Assembly (NCBI RefSeq): GCF_000380565.1
Contig: NZ_AQYJ01000023.1
Coordinates: 186,001 to 250,000, forward strand
Source: Microbulbifer variabilis ATCC 700307
Lineage (GTDB): Bacteria; Pseudomonadota; Gammaproteobacteria; Pseudomonadales; Cellvibrionaceae
Direction: 5' to 3'
Length of the DNA stretch: 64,000 nucleotides
Positions 1 to 7,550 of this stretch are shown in pieces. The notes under the pieces were generated by a model, which ran no database searches, had not been told where the DNA came from, and was given only the letters and a program-made list of their open reading frames with translations. A program made the translations under genes and the position numbers. The number at the start of each line of letters is the position of its first letter. The first letter of the stretch is position 1.

Positions 1-302
1 CTCATAAGTAGGCCTAACCTACTAGCTGCCATCGTGGGGATAGACAAAAGTGGTGGAACACAGCAGCGCCTCGGTCAGTAATGATCAAGGTGATTAAACA
101 GAAGTTAGCTGACGGCATAGTAGTCGAATGCCAAGATTAATACCTTGGACAGGGTGACGGTCGGAACCTAAATCTATGAGTTAAAAGATAGAGCTAGCCT
201 ACCGATATGTTTCCAGTCAGATAATATTGAGGTAGCGTACTACCATGACACTTAACTCAAATGAAGAGCTGCTCGATACTATCGTTGGGTAGAGATACAC
301 TA
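1..302 (+). mobile_element. group II intron-like element, copy 1 (3' portion, cut by window edge)
   Basis: This stretch aligns base for base, with scattered substitutions, to 2111-2412 of copy 2 and to the matching part of copy 3. It shares the blocks around ACAGAAGT..AGC, GGCATAGTAG and the final GTTGGGTAGAGAT. Similarity stops at about 302, just before the hairpins that copies 2 and 3 carry at their 3' ends, so domains V and VI are missing. No reverse transcriptase is encoded. The short frames across it reappear only because the RNA sequence is conserved. It is probably a decayed copy of an attC-targeting group IIC-type intron; family assignment is inference. Confidence 0.6.
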
Positions 303-359
303 CGAACGCCCAGACCGCCAGCCTAAGCCGTGGGACTTTTTATTATGCAACAATGAACT

Positions 360-416
360 TAGTGAATGCATAAGAAAAAGGCCTGTGGTGTAGGGCTAGT
401 GCATTGTCTTGTTATG
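360..416. repeat. attC right half (degenerate)
   Basis: The stretch ends in TTGTCTTGTTAT, the same kind of core (TTGTTA) that closes the other cassette junctions, and it lies just before the stop of the first cassette gene. The left half is not recognisable because the intron remnant precedes it. Between 303 and 360 I see no other feature. Confidence 0.4.
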
Positions 417-426
417 TATTTTCAAG

Positions 427-994
427 TCACCTGACCAGCGACCAACCTTTCTTTCTAGCGCTCTCCGTACAACTCATTCCTATAGCTTGAGAAATAATGC
501 TACATGGATGTGCGAGCTGGAATATTTTTCCGTTTTCGATAGTAACCCTACTTTCTAACCTAGTGCCCATGTATATGCTTTCGAAGGCAAGTCTTTTTCG
601 TCTTTGAATCCTATTTCCATCTTTATCAATAAACTCTAATACTTTCGGTGCCCGATAGTAATCAATAGAACTTTCCTCAAGAGCATCTACAAACTGATCA
701 ATATTGATTTCTTGAAATTTCACTTCCTCTTCTTCGCCGAAATCAGAATATTCAAATTCCTCACCAGATAAAGAACCCGTAATAGCATCCACCAAATCAT
801 TGTCGAACCAAATTACCCATCCTCCATAGCCCCAAATGTTGGCCTCCATAAATTCGTCAATCTCTTCACTTGTTGACGAGCTAGCCCATCCTTTAGGCTC
901 TCCAATCTGGCTGAATAACTTCAGCTTTGGTAGCTCCTGGGTGTATACCCATAAAGTCACCATCATTCAGAAATTTTAATATTTGAAGTTTCAT
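427..994 (-). pseudogene. cassette-borne hypothetical protein, frameshifted near its N terminus
   Basis: The longest open frame (427-966) has an unlikely start and an odd N terminus. A better start is the ATG at 992-994, which reads MKLQILKFLNDGDFMGIHPG and then KAEVI before hitting a stop. Shifting frame around 910-920 continues into SQIGEPKGWASSS and the rest of the protein. The restored product of about 188 residues has the look of small proteins beginning 'gdF.gi..G.sk.evi..lGeP..w', with an acidic middle (about residues 80-110). No function is recognised. It is flanked by attC-like sequences on both sides, so it is an integron cassette. The frameshift is read directly from the sequence; it could be decay or a base-call error. 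Confidence 0.6.
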
Positions 995-1015
995 TTTTTC
1001 TATACACTCTTACAC

Positions 1016-1073
1016 ATAACGCTTTGCCAACGGGCGACCCTGTAGGGTCGTCGCGTTTGGGCAACTTGTTATG
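1016..1073. repeat. attC recombination site
   Basis: An imperfect palindrome runs from ATAACGCTTTGCC to GGGCAACTTGTTAT with an inner GGGCGACCC/GGGTCGTCGC stem. This is the bulged hairpin layout of integron attC sites. It separates the 427-994 and 1121-1603 cassettes. Confidence 0.85.
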
Positions 1074-1120
1074 TATTGTATTATCTGCACTGTAGGCACA
1101 ATTTTAATTTCTTATTGAAA

Positions 1121-1603
1121 TCAATGTTTACCCTTAATCTTGGTTACTATCTCATTAATTAATTCAGCAGGTAATAACGATTTAGACAAGTACTGCTGCC
1201 CCCCAGATTTAGCTACCAAAATAAGCCCTAAATCGGTTTCAATAATACGCTCGATATCTGCCCATGACAGAGCTGTTATCGTATAAGGATTCTGTGTCTG
1301 GATTCCATCCTTATCTATGGTTAATTTCACTTCACTACCGGCACTTTTCCCAAGCATCTGCCGTGCTAACCACCAAGCTCGTCGAAATCGAATGTGAATC
1401 AGTTCCAGCACGCCTAATGCAATTAACGTGCAACTTGCGATCTTAGGTTGCTCAGTAAATAACAGTAATCCCGCACCAGAAGATAATAGTAATGTAGGAA
1501 GAAGATAATTGGGCTTGACATTTTTCCCATAGGGTAGAGACTGATCATAGCATTCGGCAAGGTAATCTCTAGATAAGGTAAATTGAGTATTAAAAGGCTG
1601 CAT
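1121..1603 (-). CDS. YcxB-like membrane protein (cassette gene)
   Basis: This 160-residue protein has two adjacent hydrophobic segments (about residues 32-68), then a basic stretch FRRAWWLAR, then a C-terminal domain of about 75 residues. The C-terminal part reads 'TIDKDGIQTQNPYTITALSW' followed by ADIERIIET, matching the pattern of the YcxB-like domain, in which a short beta-rich module follows paired membrane helices. The molecular role of that family is unknown. The gene lies between an intact attC (1016-1073) and an intron-interrupted attC (1721-1786), so it is a mobile cassette. The ATG at 1601-1603 is the only convincing start. Confidence 0.65.
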   Translation of the reverse strand: MQPFNTQFTLSRDYLAECYDQSLPYGKNVKPNYLLPTLLLSSGAGLLLFTEQPKIASCTLIALGVLELIHIRFRRAWWLARQMLGKSAGSEVKLTIDKDGIQTQNPYTITALSWADIERIIETDLGLILVAKSGGQQYLSKSLLPAELINEIVTKIKGKH

Positions 1604-1720
1604 AAAAACAACTTATTGTGTCTGGTAAATTTGTCGTAGCACTACAGTGAGTGTCAGGATGATTCTTTAAGCTAATGTCAATTACGCCACATCTTTCAAT
1701 AAGATCTGACTTAGCCCTAC

Positions 1721-1786
1721 ATAACGCCCTGAGCAACGGAAAATTACGGAATCGAAGGCGTAGTAATTTGTCCGCTTGCCTAAATT
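1721..1786. repeat. attC site, interrupted by group II intron copy 2
   Basis: The sequence begins ATAACGCCCTGAGCAACGG and has an inner stem AAATTACGGA...GTAATTT. The closing TTGTTA core is absent, and intron-like sequence starts at about 1787. The upstream part (1604-1720) is the 5' flank of the YcxB-like cassette and shows nothing else. Confidence 0.65.
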
Positions 1787-2493
1787 TGGCACGCCCAGCA
1801 TGGGCGTGGACTAATGGGGTGAAAGTCCCGTGTAGGAAGATCACCGTTTAATGGGCGCCATTAAATGCTAACTACCAGAGAATGGCAACTGCAATACGGT
1901 GAGGTCTTTTGGGGGGGAAGCAGCAATACTACGAGCTGGCGAACAGAAACATCCTATAAGGCTTAGCCTGGATACGAGGTGGCCAAGGACACCGAAGCCG
2001 GGTGATCTAACGGGTGGAGTCAATGATGCAGTTGTGTAGTGAAAATCCACGTTCTTACCTGGGGAGATCTGTTTAACTTGCTGTTGTGAAGCTGTCAGCA
2101 CGGCCGCTGACTCATAAGTAGGCCCAGCCCGTTAGCCACCATCGCGTGGATAGAGAAAAAGTGGTGGAACACGGCGGCGCCTCGGTCAGTAATGACCAAG
2201 GTGATTAAACAGAAGTCAGCCGATGGCATAGTAGCCTAATGCCAAGATTAATACCTTGGGCATGGTGAAGGCCTGAGTCCAAACTCGATGAGTTGAAAGA
2301 CAGGGTTATCCTACCGATAAGTTCCCAGTTGGATAAAATTGAGGCTTCGCACTGTCATGACATTCAATTCAAATGAAGAGCTGTTTGACACTATCGTTGG
2401 TTAGAGATTCATTACGGATAGGGAGCCGCTCATTGAGGACCCGAATGATGGGTGGTGTGGGGATCGGTAGCTAGAAACTACCGGCTACCCGAT
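1787..2493 (+). mobile_element. group II intron-like ribozyme, ORF-less, copy 2
   Basis: This is about 707 bp. The 5' end is GGCACGCCCAGCATGGGCGTG followed by a GGGGTGAAAGTCCC-type stem, as in bacterial group II introns. The 3' end carries a hairpin GAGCCGCTCAT...ATGATGGGTGG (2434-2470), then a strong stem-loop CGGTAG-ctagaaa-CTACCG and the terminal CTACCCGAT, matching domains V and VI of attC-associated group IIC introns. No reverse transcriptase/maturase lies in the domain IV position. It is inserted in an attC, opposite to the cassette genes, as expected for that class. Copy 3 is the same length and closely similar throughout. The class assignment is by structure only. Confidence 0.7.
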
Positions 2494-2577
2494 TTAGACA
2501 TTGTTTTGACATAAAACCAAAAGAGTTGCTAAAACTGCAGCCTAAAAAGGTTTTGTCAGTTCTCTACCAACAGCTAA

Positions 2578-2718
2578 TTATTCGCGATCCACACCTGTCC
2601 CTTTAACCCATACGAAATAATACTCGATGAAAAACCAAATCAGAGGGGCGAAAATCCAAACTCCTAAAATAACGTGAATATATTTGTATTTTTTAAAACT
2701 TCCAAATAAATAGGACAG
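2578..2718 (-). pseudogene. remnant of a small one-helix membrane protein
   Basis: An open frame without a normal start codon (preceded directly by a stop at 2719-2721) encodes about 46 residues ending in a hydrophobic run (ILGVWIFAPLIWFFIEYYF) and the tail VWVKGTGVDRE. This looks like the C-terminal helix of a small membrane protein that has lost its beginning. It sits between intron copy 2 and the next cassette gene. I cannot name a family. Coding status is uncertain. Confidence 0.3.
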
Positions 2719-2777
2719 TCACCGATCTTGTTTGTGAATGACTGTCCATGTTGTTTTGTGAACTTCCCTTAAAGACT

Positions 2778-3200
2778 TCAAACCATATGATTGTTACTGG
2801 GCAGTCCGTATTGAGCTGGTCGATCACAACAAGCCACCCACCGAAAACGGTCAGACCACCAACAGAATGACCAGGAGACGTACTCAAAATTGTGTCCGGC
2901 GGTTTCCCAATGGATCAAGACTTGAGGCTCACCAGCATCAGGTACCGAACACCACAGTCCTCCATCGCGTATAAGCTGAGTTTCATCAACGTCGCCACGT
3001 TTGATATTCCGGCTCTCAACAGCATTAACATTTCTAACTAGCTTGAATTTAATTATGTATCTTGTGTTCGCGGTAATAGGCGATTCAAACCCACTGGTAG
3101 AGAGGTAGAATTGTCCCGCTGGTTCGATACGACCTTCCGCAAAAAAACGATCGTTAGTGCCGTGGTAGAACAATTGATCCGAGTGAAATCTTACGCTCAT
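2778..3200 (-). CDS. hypothetical cassette protein with a YHGT start motif
   Basis: The chosen start is the internal ATG giving MSVRFHSDQLFYHGTNDRFF; the longer frame up to 3248 adds only a hydrophobic, non-conserved-looking lead. The roughly 140-residue product opens with FYHGT, then IEPAGQFYLSTS and the segment TRYIIKFKLVRNVNAV. The order YHGT...F.S... followed by a beta strand is reminiscent of ADP-ribosyltransferase-fold proteins, but the match is weak and I do not assign it. The C terminus is unusually rich in Trp, Cys and Arg, which may mean the last third is in a wrong frame after a shift. It lies in the cassette array. Confidence 0.45.
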   Translation of the reverse strand: MSVRFHSDQLFYHGTNDRFFAEGRIEPAGQFYLSTSGFESPITANTRYIIKFKLVRNVNAVESRNIKRGDVDETQLIRDGGLWCSVPDAGEPQVLIHWETAGHNFEYVSWSFCWWSDRFRWVACCDRPAQYGLPSNNHMV

Positions 3201-3285
3201 AAGTATTACACCTTTAACAATAAATAGAAAATTATGATAGCCAACCATAGATACAAGGTATAAGAGTGTTAACCGCTATATTTCT

Positions 3286-3431
3286 TTACTTCAATGGGTG
3301 CCACCAGTTTGGAATATGTAGTAAAACGCAAACGCTATTTACTTTTAGGTCTTTATCTTGGCGGATTTCAAACTCGCCGGATTGATAGTTCAGTGTCTTA
3401 TATCCCACACTTGCTTTTTGTATTTAACCAT
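3286..3431 (-). pseudogene. small hypothetical protein (about 48 aa) with one frameshift
   Basis: A strong ribosome-binding site (GAGGAGAG) lies six or so bases before the ATG at 3429-3431. The first frame gives MVKYKKQVWDIRH and stops. Slipping frame there continues as TLNYQSGEFEIRQDK...VLLHIPNWWHPLK to a stop at 3286-3288. Together they would make a single protein of about 48 residues. It has no recognised family. It belongs to the cassette between introns 2 and 3. The stretch 3432-3548 upstream holds nothing else that I can see. Confidence 0.35.
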
Positions 3432-3548
3432 TAAACTCTCCTCTATTTAATTCGAGTACTTAGTGTAATGCATAAGAGTGTTGAAAAATATTATCATTAC
3501 CACCATGAGGAAATTGGTTTATTTAATGTGTTTTTACATGACTCCTCA

Positions 3549-3620
3549 ATAACCCGCAGCTGTAACATAGCGAAGCGGGTTGTAAGCTGTCGGGCGCCGA
3601 AGGCACGTAATTCATTGACT
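3549..3620. repeat. attC site, interrupted by group II intron copy 3
   Basis: It starts ATAACCCGCAG and contains the palindrome CCCGC...GCGGG and a GGGCGCC-gaag-GGC inner arm. It runs up to CATTGACT, where intron copy 3 begins. The closing half appears directly after the intron as TTATAGC. Confidence 0.65.
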
Positions 3621-4324
3621 GGTACACCCAGTACGGGCGTGAACTAATGGGGTAAATGGGGTAAAAGTCCCTTGTAGGAGTATCACCATTTAATGGGTTC
3701 TATTAAATGCTAACTACCAGTAAATGGCAACTGCAACACCGTGAGGTCTTGTGGGGAGGAAGCGGCTTGTAAAGTTATGAGCTGACAGACCGAAATATCC
3801 TAGAAGGCTTAGCTTGGAGGCGAGTTGGCCAAGGACACCGAAGACGGGTGATCTAGCGGGTAGAGTCAATGATGCAGTTGTGTAGTGAAAGATCACGCTC
3901 TTATCTGGGCAGATCTGTTTAGCTTGGTGCTGTGAAGTTGTTGGCGTGGCCGTTGCCCAACCCACTAGCCGCCATCGCGGGATAGAAAAAAAGTGGTGGA
4001 GCACAGCAGCGCTTCGGTCAGTAATGGCTGAGGTGATTCAACAGAAGTCAGCCGGCGGCATAGTAACCAAATGCCAAGATTAATACCTTGGACATGGTGA
4101 AGTCCTGAACCCAAACTCCATGAGTTAAAAGGCAAGGCTAGCCTGCCGATATGTTTCCAGTCGGTTAAAGTTGAGGTAGCGCACTGCCATGACACTCAAC
4201 TCAAATGAAGAGCTGCTCGACATTGTCGTTGGGTAGAGATCCATTACGGGTAGGGAGCCGCCCATTGCGGATCCCTGGATGGGTGGTGTGGGGGCCGGTA
4301 GCTAGAAACTACCGGCTACCCGAT
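3621..4324 (+). mobile_element. group II intron-like ribozyme, ORF-less, copy 3
   Basis: This is 704 bp. It starts GGTACACCCAGTACGGGCGTG, carries a small duplication (GGGGTAAATGGGGTAAA), and ends with the clearest domain V/VI pair of the window. The first hairpin is AGCCGCCCAT...ATGGGTGGTGT (about 4257-4289). The second is GCCGGTAG-ctagaaa-CTACCGGC, followed by CTACCCGAT at 4324. The next base begins the stop of the downstream cassette gene. There is no intron-encoded protein. The frames at 3714-4004 and 3965-4195 are artefacts of conserved RNA. Orientation is opposite to the cassettes. Confidence 0.7.
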
Positions 4325-4969
4325 TTATAGCTTTATCACAAATTTGTCAGACTCTAGCTTCTTCGAGACAAGGTCAAAAACTTTGTAGCGAAGTTCATCT
4401 GACACTTGTACAAGCAAGCCCAACGTCTGTTTATCTGAGAAATACTCGTACTGGATGATTTTGTTTAATCCAGTATCAAGGCACTCAAGGGTTGTTCCAT
4501 CGGTGGCGCTGACACAAGCGCTTACCCCTTCAGATTTAGGGCTAATCTCCACATATATGTAGTCGGATGTCGATTCATTTGTTTGATTGTCATATGTTTT
4601 AAGAATGCGATGATTAATAATTTTAGAGTTATTGTCCGGAAGTAACCATGTAGGTTCCTCTCCGATTTGACTTAAGAAAAGTAGGTTTCGAAGGGTTCGG
4701 CTATATCCCCCAGACTTTAAAACACCGTCACGCTTTGAATAGACACGTATATACTGGATTCCTTTGTCTCGAATTGTTTCTACATCTGAAAGCTCGATTA
4801 TTTCTTTAGTTTCTTTGTTAGGAGTTGAGATTTCTACCGCATTTCTCCTTGTGTTTTTCGTTATCTCTTGAAAGATAAAAAAAGCCCCAATTAATGAAGC
4901 AATCAATAAGAGTAGAAAGAGTATTGAGTTAACTCTATTGATTGTTAGAAAAATCTTATTATTTTCCAT
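4325..4969 (-). CDS. membrane-anchored hypothetical protein (cassette gene)
   Basis: This 214-residue protein has an N-terminal transmembrane anchor at about residues 14-34 (ILFLLLLIASLIGAFFIF) and a predicted extracytoplasmic domain of about 175 residues rich in Ser, Thr, Asn and charged residues. The domain has two cysteines close together (about residues 154 and 164), which could form a disulphide. I do not recognise the family. Its stop abuts the 3' end of intron copy 3, and its start is 14 bp from the next attC, the usual tight cassette layout. Confidence 0.7.
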   Translation of the reverse strand: MENNKIFLTINRVNSILFLLLLIASLIGAFFIFQEITKNTRRNAVEISTPNKETKEIIELSDVETIRDKGIQYIRVYSKRDGVLKSGGYSRTLRNLLFLSQIGEEPTWLLPDNNSKIINHRILKTYDNQTNESTSDYIYVEISPKSEGVSACVSATDGTTLECLDTGLNKIIQYEYFSDKQTLGLLVQVSDELRYKVFDLVSKKLESDKFVIKL

Positions 4970-4983
4970 ATCTATCCTTGGTT

Positions 4984-5065
4984 ATAACCACTAAAACAGG
5001 CACGGCTGGAGCGTAGCGTAGGTCGTCCTGCGAAGGGGCAAAGGCCCGAAGCAACCTGCTTGTAC
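4984..5065. repeat. attC site
   Basis: It begins ATAACCACTAAAACAGGCACG and ends GCAACCTGCTTGT. The arms GGTCGTCCTGCG and GGGGCAAAGGCCC give the inner stem. The final TTGT is followed immediately by the 5' end of an intron copy. Confidence 0.6.
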
Positions 5066-5155
5066 TTGGTACGCCCAGACGGGGGACAACTAATGGCGTG
5101 AAAGTCCGTAAGCTGTCCGGCCCCGAAGGCGCGTAGTTAATTGATTTGTTAAGAC
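5066..5155 (+). mobile_element. group II intron 5' stub fused to an attC tail (copy 4)
   Basis: From about 5066 the sequence TTGGTACGCCCAG, then ACTAATGGCGTGAAAGTCC, matches the first 35-45 bases of intron copies 2 and 3. At about 5107 it jumps into GTAAGCTGTCCGGCCCCGAA and closes GATTTGTTAAG, which resembles the attC half seen beside intron 3. The rest of the intron has been deleted, leaving a chimeric site. Confidence 0.55.
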
Positions 5156-5167
5156 TTAGCGCTAGCG

Positions 5168-5527
5168 CTACCATGCCGTGATTAGCCCCCAACCAATGGT
5201 TGGCCCTAGAAAAAACGCAATTATATACCGCCAACGAAGACCTACAGCTTTTGGTAGAAAAAGTCCTAAGAGAAAGCCTATGCCTGCCAGAATACTATAT
5301 AAAAGTAACCCCATTGTAAAAGAAGCCAAGAACATCGAAGGCTCTTCTGAGAGAAAGATGTAATGATCGATAACACCAATAATTAGGAATAGAACCATAG
5401 GGGTAACTGCCCCTAGGACAGGAGCGACCAAACTACGTTTAGTCGGTTTCGTTACTATGAGATAAGCCAAAAGTGTTAGAAGACCGAACTCTATCAGCAT
5501 TGACCCAGTTGTTAAGAGTATATCCAT
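5168..5527 (-). CDS. four-helix hypothetical membrane protein (cassette gene)
   Basis: I take the internal ATG giving MDILLTTGSM as the start, because the upstream residues of the longer frame lie close to the attC and lack a binding site. The product is about 119 residues with four hydrophobic segments (about residues 8-25, 36-54, 61-82 and 93-115) and little else, so it is an inner-membrane protein. No family is recognised. It is flanked by the chimeric attC at 5155 and an intact attC at 5542. Confidence 0.6.
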   Translation of the reverse strand: MDILLTTGSMLIEFGLLTLLAYLIVTKPTKRSLVAPVLGAVTPMVLFLIIGVIDHYIFLSEEPSMFLASFTMGLLLYSILAGIGFLLGLFLPKAVGLRWRYIIAFFLGPTIGWGLITAW

Positions 5528-5541
5528 ATTCCTCCAAAGGC

Positions 5542-5621
5542 TTAACGCTATGTTCAGAGGCCTATTCAAGCAAAGCTTGAGCGAGGCCGTAGGTCGGAAC
5601 GTACTGCAACCTTTTGTTATG
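5542..5621. repeat. attC recombination site
   Basis: It runs from TTAACGCTATGTTCAGAGGCC to TGCAACCTTTTGTTATG, with the inner hairpin CAAGCAAAGCTTG and the outer arms GAGGCC/GAGGCCG. The next cassette stop begins two bases after it. Confidence 0.8.
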
Positions 5622-5622
5622 C

Positions 5623-6231
5623 CTATACTCTATAGTTGTCTTTACCTGTCCAGCCCACTGTACCACTACAACTACCAGATTTGACTCGAACCTTTACCCA
5701 TGTGATTAAACCTTCAGTATATTCGTTCAGTAGATCAACTTTAGAACCGGATTCAGCTTTACATAAAACAGATGAATTCAAGTTAGGCTCTAACCATAAC
5801 CAACTGTTACTGCCGTTTTCATGATTTAAGTGAGGAACAGAATTTGACACAGGCTGATGCAAGGAAATACTTACATTTATATCTTTAGTAAGCATGCTTA
5901 ATACCTGGACCTTACAAGTGTTGGCGTCTTTCATTGCACTAGCAAGATCCTTTTGTCTAACACCCAACCAGCTCTCTTTGGTTACGTTGCTATTTATATC
6001 GCCACTAAGATCACCTAACTTCTTGAAAACACCCTTTAGTTTTGCATTGGCATCTGCTGACAAGTGCACTTTTGAGTAATGTCCTAACTCCGAGGGTGAC
6101 TGACATATAGCGTTTGCTGCTGCTGTTAACTCGGATATTAACTCAATTCCTGCATTAGTTGATGCATTTACATTACTGGTAAGAATAAAATGCAACGGCA
6201 TAAGTAACAAAATTATTTCATCTTTTCTCAT
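5623..6231 (-). CDS. secreted protein with C-terminal SH3-like domain (cassette gene)
   Basis: This 202-residue protein starts MRKDEIILLLMPLHFIL with a signal peptide probably cut after NVNA (about residue 23). The middle, about residues 25-115, is helical and has two cysteines. The last 65 residues (WLWLEPNLNSSVLCKAESGSK, then WVKVRVKSGSCSGTVGW) follow the bacterial SH3 pattern: variable loop, 'W.kV....G..GWv'. Such domains usually bind peptidoglycan or other envelope ligands. There is no attC between this gene and 6263-6676, so the two share one cassette, which is unusual. Confidence 0.6.
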   Translation of the reverse strand: MRKDEIILLLMPLHFILTSNVNASTNAGIELISELTAAANAICQSPSELGHYSKVHLSADANAKLKGVFKKLGDLSGDINSNVTKESWLGVRQKDLASAMKDANTCKVQVLSMLTKDINVSISLHQPVSNSVPHLNHENGSNSWLWLEPNLNSSVLCKAESGSKVDLLNEYTEGLITWVKVRVKSGSCSGTVGWTGKDNYRV

Positions 6232-6262
6232 TTAGATCTCCTTTCCTTTTTTTGCATAATGC

Positions 6263-6676
6263 TTAAAGCACCGGCGTGGCTTTATTTGTTAGGGCTGCTC
6301 TAGTTTTGGCAATCGCACTAGTCGCTTGCTTTGCGTGCCACTTCTTACCGAGACTATAAAGAACTACCATTTCTCCAAGATCCGCTTTACCGCCACGACA
6401 CCAACCTAATTTCACTTGAACAAGATTTTCTTGGCTGCCCTTCAGGGTCTCATATACCTTTATTCGGATTACTCTTTCCGCTCCACGAACTAAATAATCT
6501 TCTTGTTCTTTACTTAACACTCGATGTTCCAACTCAGGGATAGATATGCTAGACACTCTGCCAATATGAACTTCTTTGGCATTTTCAGCCCACTGTTCTG
6601 GGGTCCAATTTAGCTCCTGACATGTAAGTGCATCTTGAGCGAAGAAAGCAAGTATAAGGGTCAATAAAATTTTCAT
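6263..6676 (-). CDS. secreted hypothetical protein, cassette partner of the SH3 protein
   Basis: The 137-residue product begins MKILLTLILAFFAQDALTC, a signal peptide likely cut before or near the cysteine. The mature part reads 'VHIGRVSSISIPE', a charged linker, then 'RVIRIKVYETLKGSQENLVQ' followed by VKLGWC. That beta-rich arrangement ('GrV....., .v.vyetlKG......v......C') is seen in small netrin/TIMP-like secreted domains; the resemblance is inference. Its stop lies 31 bp from the start of 5623-6231 with no attC between, so both probably travel and are transcribed together. Confidence 0.6.
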   Translation of the reverse strand: MKILLTLILAFFAQDALTCQELNWTPEQWAENAKEVHIGRVSSISIPELEHRVLSKEQEDYLVRGAERVIRIKVYETLKGSQENLVQVKLGWCRGGKADLGEMVVLYSLGKKWHAKQATSAIAKTRAALTNKATPVL

Positions 6677-6691
6677 TTCAGGTTTATAATC

Positions 6692-6761
6692 CTAACGCCC
6701 ACAGCGTAGGCCGTCTTGCGGAGGCCCGGAGGGCACGTAGCAACGTGCCTGTGATTGTTAG
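6692..6761. repeat. attC recombination site
   Basis: It begins CTAACGCCCACAGCGTAGGCC and ends GCCTGTGATTGTTAG, with the inner arms GGCACG-tagcaa-CGTGCC. The stop of the next cassette gene lies inside its right end. Confidence 0.8.
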
Positions 6762-7137
6762 AGCGGTGCTTGCCCGTGAAACCCGACATAGAGCCCCTTT
6801 AGATTCTTAGGCATTACTTCCCAGTACGGCCGAGCATTATCGCTATTTACTTGCCAAAACAGATTCTCTAAGAACGCGACGTCAATTGCTTTCATTATTC
6901 CACTTTCACCGTGCTCGTACTCTGAACTAATGGTTTCAAGGAGTGCCTGATAATTATCAGCTGCCACTTTATTTTTCATTTCACTATTCATGGCATTCGC
7001 TAGTGATTCAAACTAAGAATATGAAGAGAATTCCGTTTGACCAACCTGTTCCAATAGTCATCATATAACTTGTCAGCATGTGCTGATATTTCAGGATAGG
7101 CTTCCTTAATTTGTCTATAAAAGGTATCTAAATCCAT
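6758..7137 (-). pseudogene. DUF7674-like cassette protein, split by a frameshift
   Basis: Two frames make one protein. The first starts at the ATG 7135-7137 and encodes 45 residues (MDLDTFYRQIKEAYPEISAH...YDDYWNRLV) before a TAG at 7000-7002. The second (6758-6991) reads AMNSEMKNKVAADNYQALLE and on to SYVGFHGQAPL-like ends. Joining them near 7010 gives a continuous SFESLANAMNSEMKNK. The whole, with 'FLENL' in its second half, resembles the DUF7674 family of small bacterial proteins of unknown role. The join and the stop are visible; the family call is from memory of the pattern. Confidence 0.55.
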
Positions 7138-7159
7138 CTCGCTTCTCGGTCTGGAGTTC

Positions 7160-7245
7160 TAACGCCCTGCACACGGGCGGCCGAAGTGAAGCGTAGGCCG
7201 TCCAGCCCGCGTAGTTTGCGGGCGATCGCGCTGCTGTTTGTTATG
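7160..7245. repeat. attC recombination site
   Basis: It runs from TAACGCCCTGCACACGGGCGG to GCGCTGCTGTTTGTTATG. The arms CGGGCGGCC and GGCCGTCC and the hairpin GCCCGC-gtagttt-GCGGGC form the stem. It overlaps the stop of the 7241-7540 gene. Confidence 0.8.
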
Positions 7246-7540
7246 TTTTTTCACACTTTACTCTTTCTAGTAACGTAAACACTTTATTTGCGATCTCTGC
7301 TAACTGGGTGTTTAGCTTATTTACCTTATCTTCATCTTCGGTTGCATATTCTGTGACCAGCAAATCGTCAATATCACAAGTTGGTGCATATTTAATCCAA
7401 AGATCTTCTAAAAAGCTAAAGTCATTTCTCTCTATTTTATTTACCGCCCCTAGGGCTTCAAGTTCCCATTCGGGGATACCACGAGACCGAAAGTAACTAG
7501 CGGCTTCAAGCAATGCGATCTTAAGTTCTTCTTTAACCAT
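7241..7540 (-). CDS. DUF6966-like small protein (cassette gene)
   Basis: With the ATG giving MVKEELKIALLEAASYFRSR as start, the product is 99 residues. It is largely helical, with LGAVNKIERNDFSFLEDLW followed by a 'CDIDDLLV' segment near the middle. That order (amphipathic helix, 'L..v..i...d...le.l...y....d..Dl') matches DUF6966, a family often found as single small genes and sometimes near toxins. No toxin is adjacent. The longer frame adds four residues inside the attC. The stop codon forms part of the attC core. Confidence 0.6.
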   Translation of the reverse strand: MVKEELKIALLEAASYFRSRGIPEWELEALGAVNKIERNDFSFLEDLWIKYAPTCDIDDLLVTEYATEDEDKVNKLNTQLAEIANKVFTLLERVKCEKT

Positions 7541-7550
7541 GATTCGAAAC

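Noticed and set aside
1868..2101. Open frames inside the intron copies (also 3714-4004 and 3965-4195)
   Set aside because: They recur because the ribozyme sequence is conserved; frames differ between copies and contain RNA-helix repeats rather than protein patterns.
4959..5234. 91-residue frame across an attC and intron stub
   Set aside because: It is made of attC palindrome sequence and has no start context.
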